64,000 nucleotides of DNA from Bradyrhizobium frederickii (GCF_004570865.1 NZ_SPQS01000018.1:118006-182005), one strand, 5' to 3'; numbered from the stretch's first letter, positions 1 through 9,747 are shown. Notes: generated by a model from the sequence alone, not told the origin. A program made the numbers and translations.

Positions 1-120
1 AATCCCGCCCGGCGACTCATCAATCGCTGGGCCGACACCGCTCCCACCTCGCGCAAGGTCCAGACGGCGGCTGCCGAGACATCCATGCGTTTCGACAACA
101 CCGAGCGGGCAGTCAACTGA
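1..120 (+). CDS. 3' end of a CDS of unknown function (partial)
   Basis: An open frame runs from the first base of the window to a TGA at 118-120, giving 39 C-terminal residues rich in Arg, Thr and Ala (ending TERAVN). The rest of the gene is outside the window. It is transcribed toward the convergent pyruvyl transferase gene, with only 27 bp between their stop codons. I see no family motif, so the function is unknown; position suggests the last gene of a neighbouring polysaccharide transcription unit, which is inference. Confidence 0.5.
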   Translation, partial: NPARRLINRWADTAPTSRKVQTAAAETSMRFDNTERAVN

Positions 121-147
121 CCGCCCTGCCGATGACATGAGGGGCGT

Positions 148-1509
148 TCAGGCGACCTTACCGTCGGCCGCCGGCACGATCTGCATCGCACTTTCACCCA
201 GCAACGGCGCGATATTGGCGCGCGACAAGTCCATGACACCCGGCAGCGCCTGACGGACCTGCTGGCCGACAGCTTCGTACGCGCCGAGGAAGTGCAGCAG
301 AAACCTCTCGAAGCTATCGCCGACAAGGAACTGCGACGGCGACAACAACAACTGTTCGCTGACGCCAAAGTGCGCGAACAGGCCCTGGAACTTGTCCTGA
401 TAGGTGATCGCTGCGACGGGCGTTCCCTGTCCCAGCGCCGCGATCGCCAGATGCATGCGGCCGGTGATCACGCCGTCGACCAGACCGACAACCGCCTTGA
501 TCTCGCCAGCCGACAGCACCTGGTCGACGTGATGCACGCGATCGCCGAGCGCGGGCTTGAGGCGGTCGGCCAGCGGCCGAAGACAATTGTCGTCGGCGAT
601 CTCGGGGCGGTAGTCGTGCGCCAACAACAGCCAGCTTGCATTGTGCTCGCGAGACAGCCGCTGCATGGCGCCCGCCGCGAGCTCTATCATTTGCCGCAGC
701 TTGGCCGGCTCCGGCTTCTTGAACAACATCGGATGGATGTTGAAGACGAAGACCTTGCGGCCCTGCTCGCGCTGCCGCGCTATCTTGGCCGCGATCTGCT
801 TCACCGCCGCCGTATCCGCCCGCGGCGTCAGCATGAACGCCGCATCGGTGACCAGATGGGCGCGCTTCCTGGCGAAATCGTCGAACCGCCGAAGGGATAT
901 CGCATCGCGCAGGTTCAGGACCACGCCCGGATCCAGCAGTCGGAACACCTCGCGCAGCGCCTTCGCCGGGCGGGAGTTGAAGCTGAAGCCGAGCACGCTG
1001 ACCTTGGCGCCGAACGCCGCCATCAGATCGGCAACCAGCAGCATGCGCGCGGCATCCACCGGAGAATAGTAGCCGTCGAGCACGTCGGCCCCCAGAATCA
1101 GCCCGAAATCCGGTCTGGTGAGCGACAGCTCCTGCGCCACCGTCTCGTAGGAGAACGGCTGTCTCCAGAGTTCGAGCGGCTTGAAACCCATCGCACGCAC
1201 GTCCGCGCTGGCCGCTGCGGTCGCGGTCACGATGTAGACCTCGAGATCGGGGTAGGCCCGCTTCACCTCCCCGGTGGCCGCTTCGATCATGGCCTCGTCG
1301 CCGCGCGACTGATGGACGCTCCAGGGATCGGAGGGGAGCACGACGAGCCGGCGCGGATTATTGCGCGGGGCGACATTGACGCCGACGTCCTTCCGGGCGA
1401 TCTGCCACCTGCGCAGCTCGAGCAGATCGAGTGCCAACGGCGTATTCCTCGCACTGTTGAGCCAGCCTCGGAGCTGCCTGCGTACGGGTACGGGGATCAA
1501 TTGCTTCAC
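148..1509 (-). CDS. polysaccharide pyruvyl transferase family protein
   Basis: The protein of about 453 residues fits the polysaccharide pyruvyl transferase family, which transfers pyruvate from phosphoenolpyruvate to sugar hydroxyls as a ketal. Visible marks are an N-terminal SRGDEAM loop near residue 70, a central LILGADVLDGYYSP stretch and a C-terminal DGVITGRMHLAIAALGQGTP motif followed by a conserved YQDKFQG segment. I chose the GTG at 1509 because GAGGAGG lies 5 bases upstream; an earlier GTG at 1542 would overlap the flippase gene by 14 bp and lacks such a site. It lies directly downstream of the flippase gene, so it probably decorates the same polymer. The acceptor sugar cannot be read from sequence. 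Confidence 0.8.
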   Translation of the reverse strand: MKQLIPVPVRRQLRGWLNSARNTPLALDLLELRRWQIARKDVGVNVAPRNNPRRLVVLPSDPWSVHQSRGDEAMIEAATGEVKRAYPDLEVYIVTATAAASADVRAMGFKPLELWRQPFSYETVAQELSLTRPDFGLILGADVLDGYYSPVDAARMLLVADLMAAFGAKVSVLGFSFNSRPAKALREVFRLLDPGVVLNLRDAISLRRFDDFARKRAHLVTDAAFMLTPRADTAAVKQIAAKIARQREQGRKVFVFNIHPMLFKKPEPAKLRQMIELAAGAMQRLSREHNASWLLLAHDYRPEIADDNCLRPLADRLKPALGDRVHHVDQVLSAGEIKAVVGLVDGVITGRMHLAIAALGQGTPVAAITYQDKFQGLFAHFGVSEQLLLSPSQFLVGDSFERFLLHFLGAYEAVGQQVRQALPGVMDLSRANIAPLLGESAMQIVPAADGKVA

Positions 1510-1528
1510 CACATCCTCCTCGTCTTCA

Positions 1529-2986
1529 TCAAGCGGTCGCACCGCGCTTCACGACGAAATCAATCAGGGAAAGGACCTGCTTCCGCCAGAACAGCAGAAG
1601 GCCCGTCAGGTAGGTCACCCCAAAACAGGACGACAGCAGTCCAATCCGCAAATAAGGGTTCATGCCCGGCGTCGCCTCCCGGCACAGCACGACCGCGCCG
1701 TACGCCAGAACGATGGCACACAGGCAGCCCGCAATGGGACGCAGAAACTGGCCCCAGCTCAGGCCCAGCAGCCGAAGCGCCAGCGCGAACGTCACGGGAG
1801 TCACCACGAGCTGCGAGAACGCGAAGATCGTGGCCAGTTGGCCAATGTCGCGCGACGGCAGCAGGAACATGGCCGGCACGACCGTACAGAACTTCAGGAT
1901 ATTGAGCAGAAAGACGTAGTTCGGTTTGCCCAGAGCGCCAAAATAGGCGCTGTTGACGAACTGCACGGTCTGGACCGCGCCAATCAGCATCAACGGCCGC
2001 ATCACCGCTTCGCTGCCGCCCCACTTCGCACCGAACAGCAGCAGGGAGAACTCCGGCGCGATCGCCGCGAGGAGCACAAAGACCGGAGATCCGATCAGCG
2101 CACCGAGGCTGACGCTGCGCAGGTAAGCGCCCGCGATGCGGTCCCGCTCGTGCGCGATCTTGGACAATGCGCTGAGCGCGACGTCCATGACCGCCTGGGT
2201 GAGCAGCTGCATCAGGATGATGTAGACCCTCGCACCGACCGTGTAGATGCCGAGCGCCGCGACGCCATAGAGCGAAAGGATGATCATGTCGATCGTCCGC
2301 ACGATGGCGAAGTCCAATAGCCTGTTCAGCACGACGTGAATGCTGTAGCCGGATAGCTCACGAAAGCTCTTCAGATCATAGCCGCGCATCGGCAGCCATC
2401 GCGGCTGGCTCCAGAGCCACAAGCCGCTGATCGCGCTCTGAACGACCACCTGGATCACGAGGCTGAGGGCGCCGAACCCGGCATAGGCGCAGCCGATGCC
2501 CACGACGCCGGACACGGCGGTTGCCACCATGGTCCTGACCGCAAGCACGCGAAAATCCATCTGGCGCTTGTAGAGCGCCTCCTGAAACAGGGTCGCGGTC
2601 CCGATCGGAAGCGACAGACTGGCGGCGATCAGCAGCGGCGTGAGCCCCTGCACGTCGAGCCAATGCTCGATATGCGACGCAAGCAGCGCAATCAGAACGG
2701 CCAGGAGCACCGAGGCTGCAAACGAGCAGAAAAAGGGCAGCGTCACGTCGGCGGGCTCGAGCGTCCGCCGCTGGATCAACGCGTCACCGAAGCCGAATTC
2801 CGCGATGGAGCTTAGAAGCAGCAGGATGAAGGCCACCAGCGCGGCAAGGCCGAAATCGGTGGGGTTGAGCAACCGCGCCAATACCAGGAACAGTACGAAC
2901 GACAACGCGCGGCCGCCCCAATTCTGGGCGAGCGACCAAAACAACGCCACCACGACCTGATGTTGCTTGCCCTGCGTGACGTTCAT
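1529..2986 (-). CDS. Wzx-type lipopolysaccharide/polysaccharide flippase
   Basis: This 485-residue protein is almost wholly hydrophobic with about 12-14 predicted membrane helices. It starts with the QNWGGRALSFVLFLVLARLL segment typical of the oligosaccharide flippase (MOP exporter, MATE-like) family. Its expected job is to move undecaprenyl-linked repeat units across the inner membrane. The ATG at 2986 is preferred over two adjacent TTG codons upstream. It is transcribed away from the divergent GT4 gene (about 230 bp between starts, probably holding both promoters) and is followed by the pyruvyl transferase. Lack of a linked Wzy next door is normal because the candidate polymerase is at 6595-7932. 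Confidence 0.88.
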   Translation of the reverse strand: MNVTQGKQHQVVVALFWSLAQNWGGRALSFVLFLVLARLLNPTDFGLAALVAFILLLLSSIAEFGFGDALIQRRTLEPADVTLPFFCSFAASVLLAVLIALLASHIEHWLDVQGLTPLLIAASLSLPIGTATLFQEALYKRQMDFRVLAVRTMVATAVSGVVGIGCAYAGFGALSLVIQVVVQSAISGLWLWSQPRWLPMRGYDLKSFRELSGYSIHVVLNRLLDFAIVRTIDMIILSLYGVAALGIYTVGARVYIILMQLLTQAVMDVALSALSKIAHERDRIAGAYLRSVSLGALIGSPVFVLLAAIAPEFSLLLFGAKWGGSEAVMRPLMLIGAVQTVQFVNSAYFGALGKPNYVFLLNILKFCTVVPAMFLLPSRDIGQLATIFAFSQLVVTPVTFALALRLLGLSWGQFLRPIAGCLCAIVLAYGAVVLCREATPGMNPYLRIGLLSSCFGVTYLTGLLLFWRKQVLSLIDFVVKRGATA

Positions 2987-3214
2987 CAACAATTCGACCC
3001 AATTCCGACAGATCCAATCACAATCGCAGACTAGACGACGTGGCGCGATGCTGCCGCGACGTCACCGTCTCCGATCACGGCGGAGCAGTGATTGCTCGCG
3101 AGATTACGACGGAGTGATGGCAATCAGATGAGTGCCGTCACGAGTCCGATTTAGAGTGGAAGTGAGTTCAAATCGTGGACTACACTCCAATCAACCTTTG
3201 CGATGTGATGCAAA

Positions 3215-4369
3215 ATGGATGCCTTGATGAATTCGCCTGCTCCGCGTTCTCTCCGTAGCTCCAAGCGTTTGCGCGTGGCGATCTACGCACCGCATTTTGC
3301 AGAATATTCCTACCGGCTCGCCTCGGGATTGGCTCACCATTGCGACGTCCGCCTTGTGCTCAACCGCAAAGATGCCAACCAGCAATGGGAACTGGCCGAT
3401 ATCGCCGTGGCGGCGCCGTTCGAGACACGCATCCGCGACCTGAGCCTGCGCCGCGGCGGCGTGATCGGCATCCCGGCCTCGTTCCTCGATATAATTTCGT
3501 TTCGTCCGGACGTGATTCATTGTCACGAAGTTCCGGAAATCTACACGTCCAAGCTGATCCAGTTCCTTCGTCCGCTCGGCATTCCTCTCGTGTTGACCGT
3601 TCACGATGCGATCCCGCATTCGGAAGGCGGCTCGGGCACCTCGCCACGTGAGGACAGCTGGCGTGGACGCATGCGCGCGGCCGCGTCGATCGTCACGACG
3701 CACGGCGAAAGCTGCATCGCCGATTTTCGGCGCGCCTCCCCAGACTTCAAGGGCGAAACGGTTTCCAGCATGCACGGCGTGCTCATGGTTCCGCCGGCCG
3801 GAGGTGCCGTCGCACCGGAATCCGCCCGGATCCTGTTTTTTGGACGGATGTGGGCCTACAAAGGGCTGGACGTCTTCATCGACGCGATCGACATGTTGGC
3901 CCGGCGCGGCGTGGCGCATGAGGCGATCGTCGCCGGCCGCGGCCCCGAGATGACGCGGCTCGGTGCGCGGATGGAGGCGATGCCGACCGTCAAGACGATC
4001 AATGCCTACATTTCGCCTGCTGATACCGGGCGGCTGTTTCAATCCGCAACGGTGGTCGCCTTGCCGTATAAGGATGCAACACAGAGCGGCGTGCTCGCAT
4101 CGGCCTACGGCAATTCTCGTCCCGTCGTTGCCAGCGCCACCGGCGGCATCCCCGACGTCGTCACCGACGGCGTCAACGGGCTGCTGGTTCCTCCGGGCGA
4201 TGCCGCCGCATTGGCCGATGCGCTCGAGCGCGTGCTGACCTCGAAGCCTCTTGCCGCGACACTGACCGATGGCGCACGGCAAACCGCGGCCGGCATTTTG
4301 AACTGGGACCGCATCGCCGAGCAGTTGCTGGGGTCCTATCACAAGCTCGCCGGTCGTACCGTGAGCTGA
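3215..4369 (+). CDS. glycosyltransferase family 4 (GT-B fold)
   Basis: The 384-residue product has the two-domain GT-B layout. The N-terminal domain contains RVAIYAPHFAEYSYRLASGL and FRPDVIHCHEVPEIY, and the C-terminal donor domain contains FFGRMWAYKGLDVFIDA, VAGRGPEMTRLG, and the late acidic/Gly segment NSRPVVASATGGIPDVV with DGVNGLLVPPGDA. These place it in GT4, retaining transferases that use nucleotide sugars at the cytoplasmic face. The ATG at 3215 gives the longest form; an in-frame ATG at 3227 follows a GGATG stretch and is also possible. It is divergent from the flippase and converges on the acyltransferase gene at 4391. Donor and acceptor are unknown. Confidence 0.88.
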   Translation: MDALMNSPAPRSLRSSKRLRVAIYAPHFAEYSYRLASGLAHHCDVRLVLNRKDANQQWELADIAVAAPFETRIRDLSLRRGGVIGIPASFLDIISFRPDVIHCHEVPEIYTSKLIQFLRPLGIPLVLTVHDAIPHSEGGSGTSPREDSWRGRMRAAASIVTTHGESCIADFRRASPDFKGETVSSMHGVLMVPPAGGAVAPESARILFFGRMWAYKGLDVFIDAIDMLARRGVAHEAIVAGRGPEMTRLGARMEAMPTVKTINAYISPADTGRLFQSATVVALPYKDATQSGVLASAYGNSRPVVASATGGIPDVVTDGVNGLLVPPGDAAALADALERVLTSKPLAATLTDGARQTAAGILNWDRIAEQLLGSYHKLAGRTVS

Positions 4370-4390
4370 CCGCGACGGGCACGCGGTGCC

Positions 4391-5482
4391 TCAAACCGAT
4401 TGCCCGACCTTCAGCGGTCGAAAGAACATGCCCCGGATCGCCCCGTCCAACAGGCGCCTCAGCCTCACCTCGATCAGCTCATAGCTGATCGCGCTCGCGA
4501 CCAACGACAGCACCAGCCCGAGCGCGATGAAGCCGGCCCACAGCAGCCAGCGATCGACGCCGGCGGCGACCAGCTTCAGGCCGATCACCTGCAAGGGGAA
4601 CAGCACGAAGGGATGCACGAGATAGAGGCTGTAGCTGATCTTGCCGACATATTGCAGGGCCGGCGCACTCAGAGCCCGGCCGAGGCCCGACTCGGGGGCA
4701 AGCACCATGCCGAACAGCAGGAAGCCGGGAAGCAGCCCCACGAACGGGTGAAACAGCACCAGGCTCGCATACATCGCCGCTCCGCAAGCAAGCCCTGCGA
4801 TCAAGCCGAGGCGCCCCGGAATAGCGATGCGAAAGCCGGTGGCGCTGAACAGCATGCCGATGCAGAAGAAGGCCGTGATCGGCCAGTGCAGAAGACAGGC
4901 GATGCCCAGCAGGATCAGGGGCGCAGCCAGTAGCCTGCCCCCGCTGCGCCACATAGAAAATGTCAGCGCGAACCAGATGTAGAATGCCCACTCATAGGTC
5001 AGCGTCCAGGCATTCTGCTGGGCAATGGGCAGGCCGAGCGCATCCTGCACGAAGAACAGGTTGGCTGTGAAGATGGCGAGATAGTTCGGCAGATCGATCC
5101 CACGGAAGAACTTGTAAGCGACGATCGGACCAATCGCGAACAGTGCGAGATGCAGGACGACGAACACGGGCATGATGCGCAGGACGCGATCGAAGAAGAA
5201 CCGCGGCAGCGACCCATGCCGCACCAGGCTCGCCGGGATCAGAAAGCCGCTGATCATGAAGAACAGCTCGACACCGTGCCCGCCGACATTGATCACCGAT
5301 TGCAGCCAGGCCCAGAGCGGCGGCAGGAATCCGGGATCCGGGATGTCGTACATGCCGCCCTTCGGCATGTCGTAGAAATGATCCATCAGCACGCTCAGCG
5401 CCGCAATGCCGCGGAGCCCCTGGACCGACGGGACGAACGATCCGTCATAGGCGGGGCCGGCTTGGTGCGGAAGCTTGGTCAC
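4391..5482 (-). CDS. membrane acyltransferase, family 3 (OafA/NodX type)
   Basis: The protein of about 363 residues has the acyltransferase-3 signature: QGLRGIAALSVLMDHFYD at residues about 19-36 with the catalytic-type His, then about ten membrane helices, ELFFMISGFLI and a RVLRIMPVF segment. Such proteins add acetyl or other acyl groups to surface glycans. The GTG at 5482 is chosen because it forms a GTGA overlap with the stop of the upstream acyltransferase, showing translational coupling; the open frame continues far upstream (to 6139) but only as a shadow of that gene. It is the last gene of a leftward acyltransferase/polymerase operon. Confidence 0.87.
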   Translation of the reverse strand: MTKLPHQAGPAYDGSFVPSVQGLRGIAALSVLMDHFYDMPKGGMYDIPDPGFLPPLWAWLQSVINVGGHGVELFFMISGFLIPASLVRHGSLPRFFFDRVLRIMPVFVVLHLALFAIGPIVAYKFFRGIDLPNYLAIFTANLFFVQDALGLPIAQQNAWTLTYEWAFYIWFALTFSMWRSGGRLLAAPLILLGIACLLHWPITAFFCIGMLFSATGFRIAIPGRLGLIAGLACGAAMYASLVLFHPFVGLLPGFLLFGMVLAPESGLGRALSAPALQYVGKISYSLYLVHPFVLFPLQVIGLKLVAAGVDRWLLWAGFIALGLVLSLVASAISYELIEVRLRRLLDGAIRGMFFRPLKVGQSV

Positions 5483-6585
5483 TCTGCAGCCCCTTGGGTG
5501 CTGAGCGCAGGCTCGAGAACCACCTTCTTTCGGCGCGCCGAGCGGAACCGGTGTCCAAAGGCAATACTGGGTTTCTCGACGAATAGAAACGTCATCCAGC
5601 TGACGAGAAGCGACAGCGCCAGGTTCAGCAGCAGGAAGAGCGACCATCCGAGCGGCCCGTCGCCGAACCAGAAGAGGCGATGGATGAAGACGATCACGAA
5701 CGGCGACATCAGGTAGACCGAGTAGCTGATCACGCCGACAAAGGCCATCGGGCGCCACGCCATTCTCTCGCCGAACACGGCAAAGCCGATGAAGACCAGC
5801 GCCGCGCAGACATAGGCCGCTCCAATCGAATAGCTGTAGAAGAAATTCTCGTGATACACGCCTCCGAACCGCCGGTCGGACAGGGTGATGGCGAAGATCG
5901 CATACAGCAGCGTGCAGACGGCGACGTGGGTCCATCGCAGCTTCCCGCCGATCACGGTGTCGCGGATGATCTTGCCCAGGAACATCGCCGACAGGTTCAA
6001 CCCGACCTCCATCACCGAGGAAACGGTCCTGTTCTCCACCAGCAGCGCGGCGCTGGTTCCGATCAGCGCCGCCGCAACGACGATCGTCACTGCCGTGAAG
6101 CGCTGGTTCAGCAGCCCCATCGCGAACAGAATAGTGCATCCGACGTAGAACAGCAGCTCGATCGCCAACGTCCAGTAGAACACCCAGAGGTTCGGGACAT
6201 TCACGAAGGTCTGCAACATCGTCACGTTCGCGGCGACCTGCCCGAGCGGATAGACCTTCGACTCCAGCAGCTGCATCGTCAGCAGCCCGATGACGAGCGA
6301 GGTCCAGTAGGCGGGATAGAGCCGGAAGAAGCGGCTGATTGCGAAATCCCGCACCGGCGTGGCGCTGTCGGGAAAGCTGAACGGAATGACGAAGCCGCTG
6401 ACGAAGAAGAACAGCACCACGCCGAACCGGCCGAAGTTCATGTAATAGCCGAACACGTCGTGGATGGGCCAGTAAAAGGCGCCCGTCGGATGTTTCTCGA
6501 CGATCACCTCGAACACGTGCTGGACCAGGACCGACAACACGGCAATGCCGCGCAGCGTGTCGATGAATGCGAGCCTTTTATGCAT
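5479..6585 (-). CDS. membrane acyltransferase, family 3
   Basis: A 368-residue multispanning protein beginning FIDTLRGIAVLSVLVQHVFE, the acyltransferase-3 opening with its conserved Arg and His. It continues with VVLFFFVSGFVIPFS and ISRFFRLYPAYW, both standard motifs. Expected role is O-acylation of a polysaccharide or lipid-linked repeat unit at the inner membrane. AGGTGAG lies 8-9 bases before the ATG. It is the middle of a tight operon: 9 bp downstream of the polymerase-like gene and overlapping the next acyltransferase by 4 bp. The acyl donor and position cannot be inferred. Confidence 0.88.
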   Translation of the reverse strand: MHKRLAFIDTLRGIAVLSVLVQHVFEVIVEKHPTGAFYWPIHDVFGYYMNFGRFGVVLFFFVSGFVIPFSFPDSATPVRDFAISRFFRLYPAYWTSLVIGLLTMQLLESKVYPLGQVAANVTMLQTFVNVPNLWVFYWTLAIELLFYVGCTILFAMGLLNQRFTAVTIVVAAALIGTSAALLVENRTVSSVMEVGLNLSAMFLGKIIRDTVIGGKLRWTHVAVCTLLYAIFAITLSDRRFGGVYHENFFYSYSIGAAYVCAALVFIGFAVFGERMAWRPMAFVGVISYSVYLMSPFVIVFIHRLFWFGDGPLGWSLFLLLNLALSLLVSWMTFLFVEKPSIAFGHRFRSARRKKVVLEPALSTQGAAE

Positions 6586-6594
6586 CGTTCGTTC

Positions 6595-7932
6595 TCACCT
6601 GCTTCCGCTCGCCGCCGGCATGTCCGGGCGGAAGCCTTCCAATGACGGCATCGGTTGCCGCATGACGACCGGTACGACGTCGCCCGCCCGTGCGGAGGCC
6701 GCACGGCGCGAGAACACCTCGCTAAAGCTCAATGCGATGATCAAGAGCCCGGACGCCGGACCGTAGTTCAGAACGGTGATCGTGAACAAATTGACGACGA
6801 AGATCAGCGTCAGCTTGTAGACGTCGGTGGCGCCGAACGTCGCCCGGAACACCATCACCATGAAGGCAACGAATGGAAGACCGAACATTAGATAGGTCCC
6901 GATGTAGAAATTGTCGACGGGCACCCAGAAATGCGCGAGCGGCGAGAACAGCTTCTGCGGGTAATTGAAACAGCCCGCGCCGCAGCCGGTCACCAGACCG
7001 ATCGGCATCAGCTGGTTCATGTACACGAACGGCAACTGCCAGCTGTTGTTGATGCGATCTACGATGCTGAACAGAGTCGAGTGCGGCACCGCCGCCGTAC
7101 CCGATGCGAGCACGATCATGAAGAACGGCACAAAGATCGCGGCAAACGACCACAGCGCAATGGCCCGAATCGCGGGAAACCGCGACTTCTCCGGCAGCAT
7201 CCGCACCAGCACCAGCAGAATCAAATAGAGCACGAGGACGATCATGGTCGTCTTGCTGGTGGTCAGCTTGATGGCATAGATCGCGATGGAGCCGAACAGG
7301 AGGCACCAGGTGGTGCTCATGCGGATGGACGTGATCGCGAACGATACCAGGATGAAGAAGGCCGCCATGGTATTGTCGGCCGCAAACCCCATGAGGCGCT
7401 GGTCGTCGCCGCCATAGGCCCACCACAGCCGGCCGGCCTCGCGTACCGCGCCGAAGGATTCGTATTTATAGCCCACCCAGGGCATCAGGTAGAACTTGGT
7501 CAGGAGAACGCCGATCACCGACAAATAGAAGGTCACCGCGATGATGGACAGCAGCTTGCGGTACGAGCCGAGACTGGAATCGCAGAAGCAGAACCCGACG
7601 AACACCGGGAGCATCATCTTGAACGACGAGATCGCCGCATTGGCCGTGCCCATCATGAAATAGCCGAGCACAAGCGACAGCATGATCTGCACCAGCACCA
7701 GCAGCGCCAACGTGCTGCGATTGCGCAAGACGCAATGCACGAAGAACTGGATCAGGCACAGAAGCGCGACGCCGTCGGGCAGGTACCAGAGCGCATCCAT
7801 GTGATAGATGCTGGTGTAATAACGGATCACGCCGCCGAAGGCGTCGCGGACCAGATAGACCGCGAGCGCGATCGCCTCGATGTTGAGGCTGATCAGCGTC
7901 ATTCTGGGCCGTTGCAGCGCGAGCATCGTCAT
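6595..7932 (-). CDS. O-antigen ligase/Wzy-like polysaccharide polymerase membrane protein
   Basis: The 445-residue protein has about 10-12 hydrophobic helices and a large loop in the C-terminal half (PHSTLFSIVDRINNSWQLPF to FSPLAHFWVPVDNFYIG), the topology of Wzy polymerases and WaaL-type ligases. Sequence conservation in these families is very low, so the call rests on topology and on location between two acyltransferase genes in a locus that also has a flippase and a Wzz/Wzc protein. A Wzx/Wzy pathway requires such a protein and no other candidate is present. It is 9 bp upstream of one acyltransferase and 7 bp downstream of another. Function as polymerase rather than ligase is inference. 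Confidence 0.68.
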   Translation of the reverse strand: MTMLALQRPRMTLISLNIEAIALAVYLVRDAFGGVIRYYTSIYHMDALWYLPDGVALLCLIQFFVHCVLRNRSTLALLVLVQIMLSLVLGYFMMGTANAAISSFKMMLPVFVGFCFCDSSLGSYRKLLSIIAVTFYLSVIGVLLTKFYLMPWVGYKYESFGAVREAGRLWWAYGGDDQRLMGFAADNTMAAFFILVSFAITSIRMSTTWCLLFGSIAIYAIKLTTSKTTMIVLVLYLILLVLVRMLPEKSRFPAIRAIALWSFAAIFVPFFMIVLASGTAAVPHSTLFSIVDRINNSWQLPFVYMNQLMPIGLVTGCGAGCFNYPQKLFSPLAHFWVPVDNFYIGTYLMFGLPFVAFMVMVFRATFGATDVYKLTLIFVVNLFTITVLNYGPASGLLIIALSFSEVFSRRAASARAGDVVPVVMRQPMPSLEGFRPDMPAASGSR

Positions 7933-7939
7933 ATTCGAA

Positions 7940-9151
7940 TCAGTTCGTCAGCCGCGCCGAGCGCGCGGGAGATCGCGCGAAATCCCGACGGCTTCCGAGC
8001 GCATTTCGCATGAACTTGCCGCCGGGAATTTCGATGTAGAGATAAGTGAAGTGAGAAACCGCCAGGACGGCTGCCAGCGAGACCACGAGGTTCAACGTCG
8101 CCGGCAGGCCTGCCCACACCGAATCCAGCGCGGCGATCCGCCCCGCTCCCACGGCCCGCACGAAATATTCGGCGAGCAGCACCACGAGCGCGTGCACCAT
8201 ATAGATCGAGTAGGAACGTTTTCCGAGCCAGACCAGCGGCTTGGCCACCAGGATCCGCGGCACCAGCAGCGCATCCGGAAAGGCCAGCAGGCTGCCGAGG
8301 AAGACCGCAAACGTCACCGGCGCAAGGAAGGTCGATGCAGGACTGGTCTCCGCCACGGACACCAGCACGATGCTGGCTATCATGGCGACGAATTGCAGCG
8401 CGCCCTGAACTGCGGGGCCTGGCTTGGCCGGCAGTCGATCGACGATCCTGACCGTGAGCACGCCCAGAAAGAAGCTGACGAAGCAGCGCAGGATGCCGAA
8501 GTCAGTCTGAAGCCCGAGGCTCCTCTTGTCGAGCACGAAGATGATGAAGACCAGGCTTCCGACCGCAAGCGCGCCGCAGAGGACGTAGAACCACAACAGG
8601 GACCGCATGCGCTGGGCAAAGAGGACGATCAGGCCGAACACCAGGTAGGTGTAGAACTCGACGCTGATGCTCCAGCTCGGCGCGTTCCAGCTGAGATAGT
8701 CGATGAATCCCATCGAATGCAGCAGCAGGACGTTGAGACCGAAGGAATAGGCATTGTTCACTTCGAAGGCCGCCGGCGCGGCCACGACGACGCCCGCCAT
8801 GACCAGGCTGATACGCAGCAGGCGAAACAACAGATTTGCCATCAGCATGACGATGTGCAGCGGATAGACCCTCGCCAGGCGCCGCACCATGAACTCGCGC
8901 AGCGAGAAGCGTCCGAAGTCGCTCTCGACGTAGCTGAGCGACATGACGATCCCGCTGAGAACGAAGAACAGATCGACCAGCAGCCAGGAGCTTCTGAAGA
9001 ACGAGCAGTTGATCCACGCATTGTGCGGAAACGCCGCGAGGAACGTCGGCATCAGCAGCAGATGGTGAATTACCACCGACGTCGCAGCGATGCCCCGGAT
9101 GCTGTCGAGCGGCAGGACATGCGCCTTCTCACGATGAACCAACTCCGTCAC
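7940..9151 (-). CDS. membrane acyltransferase, family 3 (third copy)
   Basis: The 403-residue product opens with LPLDSIRGIAATSVVIHHLL and contains WLLVDLFFVLSGIVMSLSYV and RRLARVYPLHIVML, the conserved acyltransferase-3 motifs, with about ten membrane segments. A GTG at 9151 starts the frame. It is the first gene of the leftward operon 9151-4391, with the polymerase-like gene 7 bp downstream. The long region upstream (9152-9747) presumably carries its promoter and that of the divergent secreted-protein/Wzc operon. Three different members of this family in one locus imply several distinct acyl substitutions; the substrates are not known. Confidence 0.88.
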   Translation of the reverse strand: MTELVHREKAHVLPLDSIRGIAATSVVIHHLLLMPTFLAAFPHNAWINCSFFRSSWLLVDLFFVLSGIVMSLSYVESDFGRFSLREFMVRRLARVYPLHIVMLMANLLFRLLRISLVMAGVVVAAPAAFEVNNAYSFGLNVLLLHSMGFIDYLSWNAPSWSISVEFYTYLVFGLIVLFAQRMRSLLWFYVLCGALAVGSLVFIIFVLDKRSLGLQTDFGILRCFVSFFLGVLTVRIVDRLPAKPGPAVQGALQFVAMIASIVLVSVAETSPASTFLAPVTFAVFLGSLLAFPDALLVPRILVAKPLVWLGKRSYSIYMVHALVVLLAEYFVRAVGAGRIAALDSVWAGLPATLNLVVSLAAVLAVSHFTYLYIEIPGGKFMRNALGSRRDFARSPARSARLTN

Positions 9152-9747
9152 ATCAACATTCCGTAGCTATTGCACCGCAGCAGTGTGTATCAGGACTCGC
9201 GCGCGTTCAATCTCTGCGATCGCGGACTCGCATTCGGCGCATGACGATCGACGATAATTTCAACGCTCGCAGTTCGTTCGGACATGCGAGCGCCAAGTTC
9301 ACGCCACTTTTTGCTTGAGACCGCCGCGCATCGGCGCGCAAATCAATTCGGCCGTGATCATTGCGAGCATTTGCGTATAAAGTGTGCGCGAAATTCGGCG
9401 CTGTTGCGATGGAGGCCGGCGCTCGAGATTCATTTGTCTAATGTGAATGTCGCAGTAGAAAAAATTCTCTCATTGCCGGGAACAACAAGAGTGCGACGCG
9501 ACTTGTGTCGGTTTTGCGACGCGTCGGTCCGCGAGTGCCTGATATGTTTTCACGTTGCAACATTCGTGAGCGCGACATGCCGATCTCGCAGGCATTGTAA
9601 TTCGTCTCTTTGCAACCGACGCAATGTCGCAGAATGTTTGTTCGTCATCGACGATCGTGCGTCAGCTTTTGCGCCGCACAAAAAGATGACACAGTTACCT
9701 GCCAAGTTTCGCCTGTTCTCCTATTGCAACAGAAGCAAGGAACACGG
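9152..9747. promoter_or_regulatory. 596-bp divergent intergenic region between two polysaccharide operons
   Basis: I find no convincing gene here: the frames that stay open lack a ribosome site or family likeness. The stretch is AT-richer than its flanks and separates the leftward acyltransferase operon from the rightward secreted-protein/Wzc operon, so it should hold both promoters. It contains several short GCGACG/TTGCGACG and GACGCGTC-type elements, and a GCGCGAAATTCG...TTGCGATG string (about 9390-9416) that resembles one at about 14851-14873 in the other divergent region of this locus. Confidence 0.45.

Noticed and set aside
292..1905. Long plus-strand open frame opposite the pyruvyl transferase and flippase genes
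   Set aside because: High GC keeps antisense frames open; its text is Arg/His/Gln-rich without motifs, while both minus-strand genes show clear families and start signals.
5483..6139. Extension of the acyltransferase frame upstream of 5482
   Set aside because: The added text is a shadow of the next acyltransferase gene; the GTG at 5482 forms a coupled GTGA overlap and begins the family motif at the expected distance.
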